From Verrucomicrobiota bacterium (GTDB lineage Bacteria; Verrucomicrobiota; Verrucomicrobiia; Opitutales; Coraliomargaritaceae), in NCBI GenBank assembly GCA_027620575.1, contig JAQCDT010000037.1:1-9603 (forward strand): a stretch of DNA of 9,603 nt. The letters run 5' to 3'. Positions 6,821 to 9,603 of this stretch are shown one piece after another. A model generated the notes under the pieces. It worked only from the letters and a program-made list of their open reading frames with translations, made no database searches and was not told the origin of the DNA. The position numbers and the translations under genes were made by a program. Each line of letters starts with the position of its first letter. Positions within the stretch are counted from its first letter, which is position 1.

Positions 6821-7585
6821 TTAAGGATTTATCTTAATCAATTCACATTCAAATATCAATGTATCTCCAGGCTGAATCACACCACCTGGCCTAGGATTTT
6901 CTCCATAAGCTAAATCACTCGGAATGAATAAAATAATTTTCCCACCTTCTCCGACTTTGGTTAATCCTTCAGAAAATCCTGGCACGACACCCTGTAAAGA
7001 AAAGTCAGCAGGCTGGCCACGATTGTATGAACTATCAAAGACCGTACCATCAATTCGTGTGCCCTTGTAATGGACTCGCACCGTATCTGAAGATGTTGCA
7101 CGCTTCGCTTTCCCTTTGTTTAAGATTTTATAATACAAACCTGAAGGCGTTGATTTAACGGATGCATCCATAGCAAGACCTTCGAGAAACTCTTTACCTT
7201 TTGCGATATTGTCTTGAAATTGTTCAACCTGCTTTTCTTCTCGGATTGCTTGAGTCGCATTGATTCTTTTTTCAATGAATGCTTGGAATTCGCCCATACG
7301 TTCTTGATACGAAGGATCAATCACCTCATCTGATAAGGCTTTTTTTAATCCACGGGCAATCGCTTCCGCTTCATTTGCACCAAATCCCAATTCTTTTAAG
7401 CCATCTCGATAGACGGTCATGTAGCCAAGCATTTCAAGCATTGCTTCTTCATTTGAGGCCTGATTCACAGCTTGATCAACTGGATCAGAAGCTTTATCAG
7501 AAGCTTTTTGTGTGTTATCAGCAATCAGAGTGCTGAATAATAATACGGTAAGCGTAAAAGTAGAAAGTAAAAATCTCATAATCAT
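6821..7585 (-). CDS. Secreted FKBP-type peptidyl-prolyl cis-trans isomerase (FkpA/Mip-like)
   Basis: Folding catalyst and chaperone expected in the periplasm. A signal peptide (about residues 3-22, RFLLSTFTLTVLLFSTLIA) has no lipobox Cys. A Lys/Asp/Ala-rich linker follows, then an alpha-helical FKBP_N-type dimerisation domain (about 45-140) and a C-terminal FKBP domain (about 147-252). FKBP12-type active-site positions are present: Tyr173 (VHYKG), Phe183-Asp184 (TVFDSS), Val200-Val201 (GVVPGF), Tyr227 (LAYGE) and Phe245 (LIFECEL). The usual pocket Trp is replaced by Phe204. Two Met codons are in frame (Met1, Met3); the second gives a more typical signal peptide starting MRFLL, so the true start may be 7579. 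No Shine-Dalgarno separates them. It is the first gene of a probable two-gene unit with hom, downstream of a terminator. Confidence 0.92.
   Translation of the reverse strand: MIMRFLLSTFTLTVLLFSTLIADNTQKASDKASDPVDQAVNQASNEEAMLEMLGYMTVYRDGLKELGFGANEAEAIARGLKKALSDEVIDPSYQERMGEFQAFIEKRINATQAIREEKQVEQFQDNIAKGKEFLEGLAMDASVKSTPSGLYYKILNKGKAKRATSSDTVRVHYKGTRIDGTVFDSSYNRGQPADFSLQGVVPGFSEGLTKVGEGGKIILFIPSDLAYGENPRPGGVIQPGDTLIFECELIKINP
7484..7507. repeat. 12-bp perfect tandem duplication in the FKBP linker
   Basis: The unit atcagaagcttt occurs twice in direct succession (7484-7495 and 7496-7507). It is in frame in the FKBP gene and encodes the repeated KASDKASD stretch just after the signal peptide. 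Because the unit is a multiple of three, slippage would change linker length without breaking the frame. Confidence 0.85.
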
Positions 7586-7690
7586 GTATGTTAAAATGTT
7601 TCAAATAGTTAAGATTGTATCATTAACAGCTATACTGAAATATTAAAGCCCAAACATTTTAATTCCACAATTTTTACTCTTAATTGAATT

Positions 7691-7721
7691 AAAGAAAAAG
7701 CTCCAGAAATTCTGGAGCTTT
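7691..7721 (-). terminator. Rho-independent terminator of the TIGR02597/PEP-CTERM unit
   Basis: A perfect 12-bp inverted repeat has left arm 7697-7708 (aaagctccagaa), one central base, and right arm 7710-7721. Read on the minus strand, the hairpin is followed by the T-rich run TTTTTCTTT (7699-7691, partly overlapping the stem's end). It sits 45 bp after the PEP-CTERM stop. On the plus strand there is no T tract, so it acts for minus-strand transcription. It isolates the FKBP-hom unit from the surface-protein genes. Confidence 0.88.
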
Positions 7722-7765
7722 GAAATTAAGGGAAATCTTAATTAATGTTTGGTATGCCAATGACG

Positions 7766-8308
7766 TTATTTGCGGCGACGGATCGCTACGAATAAGAATG
7801 CAGCAAAACCTGCAATCAACGCATATGTTGATGGCTCTGGGACGATTGAGATATTAGTAATTGTTCCAGTAACAGTCTCACCAGCGCCTCCAGTGTTAAT
7901 GTCAAAAGCTGTAACATCATTCCAAGCAAAACTGTTAGCTGGAATTACTAGAGCATCACTGCCTACATTACTTATATTAACCCATGAACCTCCACTAAGT
8001 GTTACTGTATTGAAGTTAGAGTCATAAAGAATAACATCAAAAACTGAAGTAGGAGCACTTGTCATGGAACCTGAAATAATTGCTTCTGTTGCTGTGGCCC
8101 AAGAACTTAAATCTTGTGCAGTATCCCAATAGGCACTCACGACATTTCCGAGGTCACTACCAGAAAAGCTAATACCTGATTCAGTAGCAGTTGAACCAAA
8201 TGTATCATAGTTTGTATCGATAGTAACGCCAGATGTGAAATCTAATACTTCTGCATAAGAAAATGATGCAACAAGTAATAGGGTTGTTAGTAATAATGAT
8301 TTTTTCAT
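7766..8308 (-). CDS. PEP-CTERM sorting-domain protein, unknown function
   Basis: A 180-residue exported protein. It has an N-terminal signal peptide (MKKSLLLTTLLLVASFSYA, cleavage likely after Ala19) and a Ser/Thr/Gly-rich mid region with many beta-prone stretches. The textbook C-terminal PEP-CTERM tail has VPEPSTYAL (156-164), a hydrophobic helix to Ile176 and the basic end RRRK (177-180). Such tails are recognised by exosortase, which cleaves them near PEP, usually in organisms with an exopolysaccharide system; no exosortase gene is in this window. The body has a single-domain size and no motif I can assign. It starts 18 bp after the TIGR02597-like gene and is followed by the terminator, so it is the last gene of a two-gene unit. 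No Shine-Dalgarno is seen. Confidence 0.9.
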   Translation of the reverse strand: MKKSLLLTTLLLVASFSYAEVLDFTSGVTIDTNYDTFGSTATESGISFSGSDLGNVVSAYWDTAQDLSSWATATEAIISGSMTSAPTSVFDVILYDSNFNTVTLSGGSWVNISNVGSDALVIPANSFAWNDVTAFDINTGGAGETVTGTITNISIVPEPSTYALIAGFAAFLFVAIRRRK

Positions 8309-8326
8309 GATTTTATAATATATATA

Positions 8327-9301
8327 TTAAAGAGAGTAGGGTAAAGATGTTGAAACTGCACTGTCAGTAGTTGCTGTACTTGCTTTTGAAATTAATACAG
8401 CACTTCCAGAAGATATTACTGAATCATCAGAAATTGGATTACCTCTAGCTTGTTTTCTCCAATTCGTACCATCATGGAAATATTTATCCCATGTACCAGT
8501 TGCTGAAAGAGAATAAACAATATCATTGGCTGTAAATTCATTAGCATTTTGAATATTTGTTTCACTTAAAGTAATATCTACAGGAAAAGTATTAGCCCAA
8601 ACACTTAATCCAACACTGTTTAACCCAATCACTGACTGCGTGGATGGAACTGTACCAGTAATAACGAATTCTGAAGCATTGGCGTTAATTCTTTGGATCA
8701 AAATACCACTATCAGGCTGAATTGCTAAATTATCGGAAACAGGATTACCTCTGGCATCTCTTACCCAAGATGTGCCAGTATGATAGTATTTAGACCAAGT
8801 ACCAGTAGAAGACAAAACCCAAATTAAATCTGCGTCATCTTTGGCTCCCCCATAAATAACACCATCAGATGGTGATCCAAAAAGAGATGAAAGTGTATCT
8901 ACTTCGACTACTTCATAACTATCGTTAGCAGCAAGACCCGTTAAATCACCGGTAACAGTGACAGTAGTAGCAGAATTAGCTGTAATCGGAAAATATTTAC
9001 CAGCGAGAGTTCCACTTACAACTTTAAGCGAATAAGGTGTGGCAGCTTGAGCAAGATCACCAAATGAAGCACCATCTGAAGTAATAACATTACTTGCAAT
9101 AGAAGAAACAGAACCAGAAACTGCCGGAGAATATAAAGGTAAAGCAAAAGCGGTTAACACCCTACCAGTACCAGTACCAGCGTTAATAGTTTGAGTCACA
9201 TAGCCTACAGGAGTAGAGCTAACAGACTGAGCTTGAGAAACAAATGCGAACAATCCAGATAGTAAGGCGCATCCAAGAAGTTTTAAAGTTTTAGTTTTCA
9301 T
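8327..9301 (-). CDS. TIGR02597-like secreted protein with an internal duplication
   Basis: A 324-residue exported protein of unknown function. A signal peptide covers about residues 1-24 (LLSGLFAFVSQA, then QS). The N-terminal part has VGYVTQTINAG (32-42), a beta-rich VSGSVSSIASNVITSD region and GKYFPITANSATTVTVTGDL (101-120). This order matches my recollection of TIGR02597, a family frequent in Verrucomicrobia and without known function. Residues 158-204 and 260-306 are two copies of one unit: each has S-TGTW-KY-H-GT-W, then ARGNP(V/I)SD, then a short segment ending L-I. An LLGC at residues 8-11 is not taken as a lipobox, because the hydrophobic core lies after it. It is the first gene of a unit with the PEP-CTERM gene, with a candidate promoter just upstream. 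Confidence 0.85.
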   Translation of the reverse strand: MKTKTLKLLGCALLSGLFAFVSQAQSVSSTPVGYVTQTINAGTGTGRVLTAFALPLYSPAVSGSVSSIASNVITSDGASFGDLAQAATPYSLKVVSGTLAGKYFPITANSATTVTVTGDLTGLAANDSYEVVEVDTLSSLFGSPSDGVIYGGAKDDADLIWVLSSTGTWSKYYHTGTSWVRDARGNPVSDNLAIQPDSGILIQRINANASEFVITGTVPSTQSVIGLNSVGLSVWANTFPVDITLSETNIQNANEFTANDIVYSLSATGTWDKYFHDGTNWRKQARGNPISDDSVISSGSAVLISKASTATTDSAVSTSLPYSL

Positions 9302-9603
9302 ATTTAGAGATAATAATAATAAAGTGTAGAATAAATTACATTAAATTAAATCAGTATGTCAAACGATTAATGAGAGTTTTAAAGTATTTTTAAAAAAAAT
9401 ATAAAATGTATAATTCTTACTTTTTTTAAAATATTTAAATTGAAGTCAAGTATCGTTTTAACAGTTGATTGTTAGTATTTATGCTTAAGAGACTGTAAAT
9501 GAAAAAATATTCCAAAAATTTTCAAAATAGCGAACAAAAACAACCAAAGATACAATTAAAGAGAATCATCTTTTAGATAAAACATCCAGTTCGGAGCACC
9601 AAC
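9302..9603. other. AT-rich right-end region without a convincing gene
   Basis: These 302 bp hold the candidate promoter described separately, a (TAA)4 run at 9311-9322 and long A/T homopolymer stretches around 9385-9440. No hairpin, tRNA-like fold or operator was found. On the minus strand the last 48 bp (9603-9556) could be the C-terminal end of a gene entering from the right (15 codons ending FYLKDDSL, then TAA). The stretch is too short to tell from chance, since the other two minus frames are open for about 27-33 bp. A 25-codon plus-strand ORF at 9499-9576 has no supporting signal. Confidence 0.5.
9333..9362 (-). promoter_or_regulatory. Candidate sigma-70-type promoter for the TIGR02597-like gene
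   Basis: Read on the minus strand, a perfect TTGACA (9362-9357) is followed after 18 bp by TAATTT (9338-9333), directly preceded by TG. The -10 lies about 31 bp before the ATG at 9301, giving a short AT-rich leader with a TTATTATTATTA run. The perfect -35 is notable, but the region is so AT-rich that chance -10 matches are common. Confidence 0.5.

Noticed and set aside
7279..7536. Plus-strand 85-codon ORF opposite the FKBP gene
   Set aside because: It lies wholly antisense to a gene with clear FKBP and signal-peptide features; its composition is that of a shadow frame. The same applies to the other antisense ORFs within thrC, lysC, hom and the PEP-CTERM gene.
9269..9280. LLGC in the TIGR02597-like signal peptide as a lipoprotein lipobox
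   Set aside because: The Cys is at residue 11, before the main hydrophobic core (residues 12-20), so a signal peptidase II site there would leave no proper signal sequence. Ordinary cleavage near SQA fits better.
9499..9576. Plus-strand 25-codon ORF starting MKKYSKNFQN
   Set aside because: No ribosome-binding or promoter signal, very Lys/Gln-rich as expected from AT-rich DNA, and no recognised family. A short ORF like this is expected by chance.
9556..9603. Minus-strand open stretch of 15 codons ending FYLKDDSL plus TAA, possibly the tail of a gene entering from the right
   Set aside because: Only 48 bp are visible and the other minus frames are also open for about 30 bp, so coding cannot be shown. 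Sequence to the right would settle it.
1..9603. A multi-gene defence, CRISPR, phage or mobile-element system
   Set aside because: No repeat-spacer array, transposase, integrase, terminal inverted repeats, toxin-antitoxin pair or nuclease/helicase genes were seen. The intergenic regions are short and account for almost no unassigned coding space.

Overview
The window is AT-rich bacterial chromosome. It most likely comes from a verrucomicrobial lineage, perhaps Opitutae/Puniceicoccaceae-like. The evidence is a PEP-CTERM protein ending in VPEPSTYAL plus a hydrophobic stretch and RRRK, next to a secreted protein that matches my recollection of the Verrucomicrobia-rich TIGR02597 family. The other genes are ordinary bacterial housekeeping genes. 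None of the genes whose start is visible has a convincing Shine-Dalgarno sequence. The assignment rests on family recognition only, not on a search.

Layout, left to right. (1) Positions 1-1548, plus strand: the 3' part of a PatB/MalY-type PLP-dependent C-S lyase/aminotransferase, overlapping a small Hsp15-like S4-domain RNA-binding protein. (2) Positions 1559-4144, minus strand: lysC (aspartokinase) followed by thrC (threonine synthase), 12 bp apart and probably co-transcribed. (3) Positions 4281-5447, plus strand: a stand-alone bacterial nitric oxide synthase oxygenase, divergent from lysC and convergent with hom. (4) Positions 5458-7585, minus strand: a secreted FKBP-type peptidyl-prolyl isomerase followed 22 bp later by hom (homoserine dehydrogenase). 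(5) Positions 7691-9301, minus strand: the TIGR02597-like protein, then the PEP-CTERM protein, then a strong intrinsic terminator. (6) Positions 9302-9603: AT-rich DNA without a convincing gene, holding a candidate promoter for the TIGR02597-like gene.

Functionally, lysC, hom and thrC supply the first, third and last committed steps from aspartate to threonine. Both LysC and Hom carry C-terminal ACT regulatory domains. The PatB-like enzyme may act on the methionine branch (cystathionine to homocysteine). The nitric oxide synthase gene breaks this aspartate-family block in inverted orientation and is the most unusual element. It has all the core NOS oxygenase motifs, no reductase domain, an unusual Leu at the NO-gate position and a Cys-Pro-containing C-terminal tail. 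No tRNA, rRNA, CRISPR array, insertion sequence or phage gene was seen.
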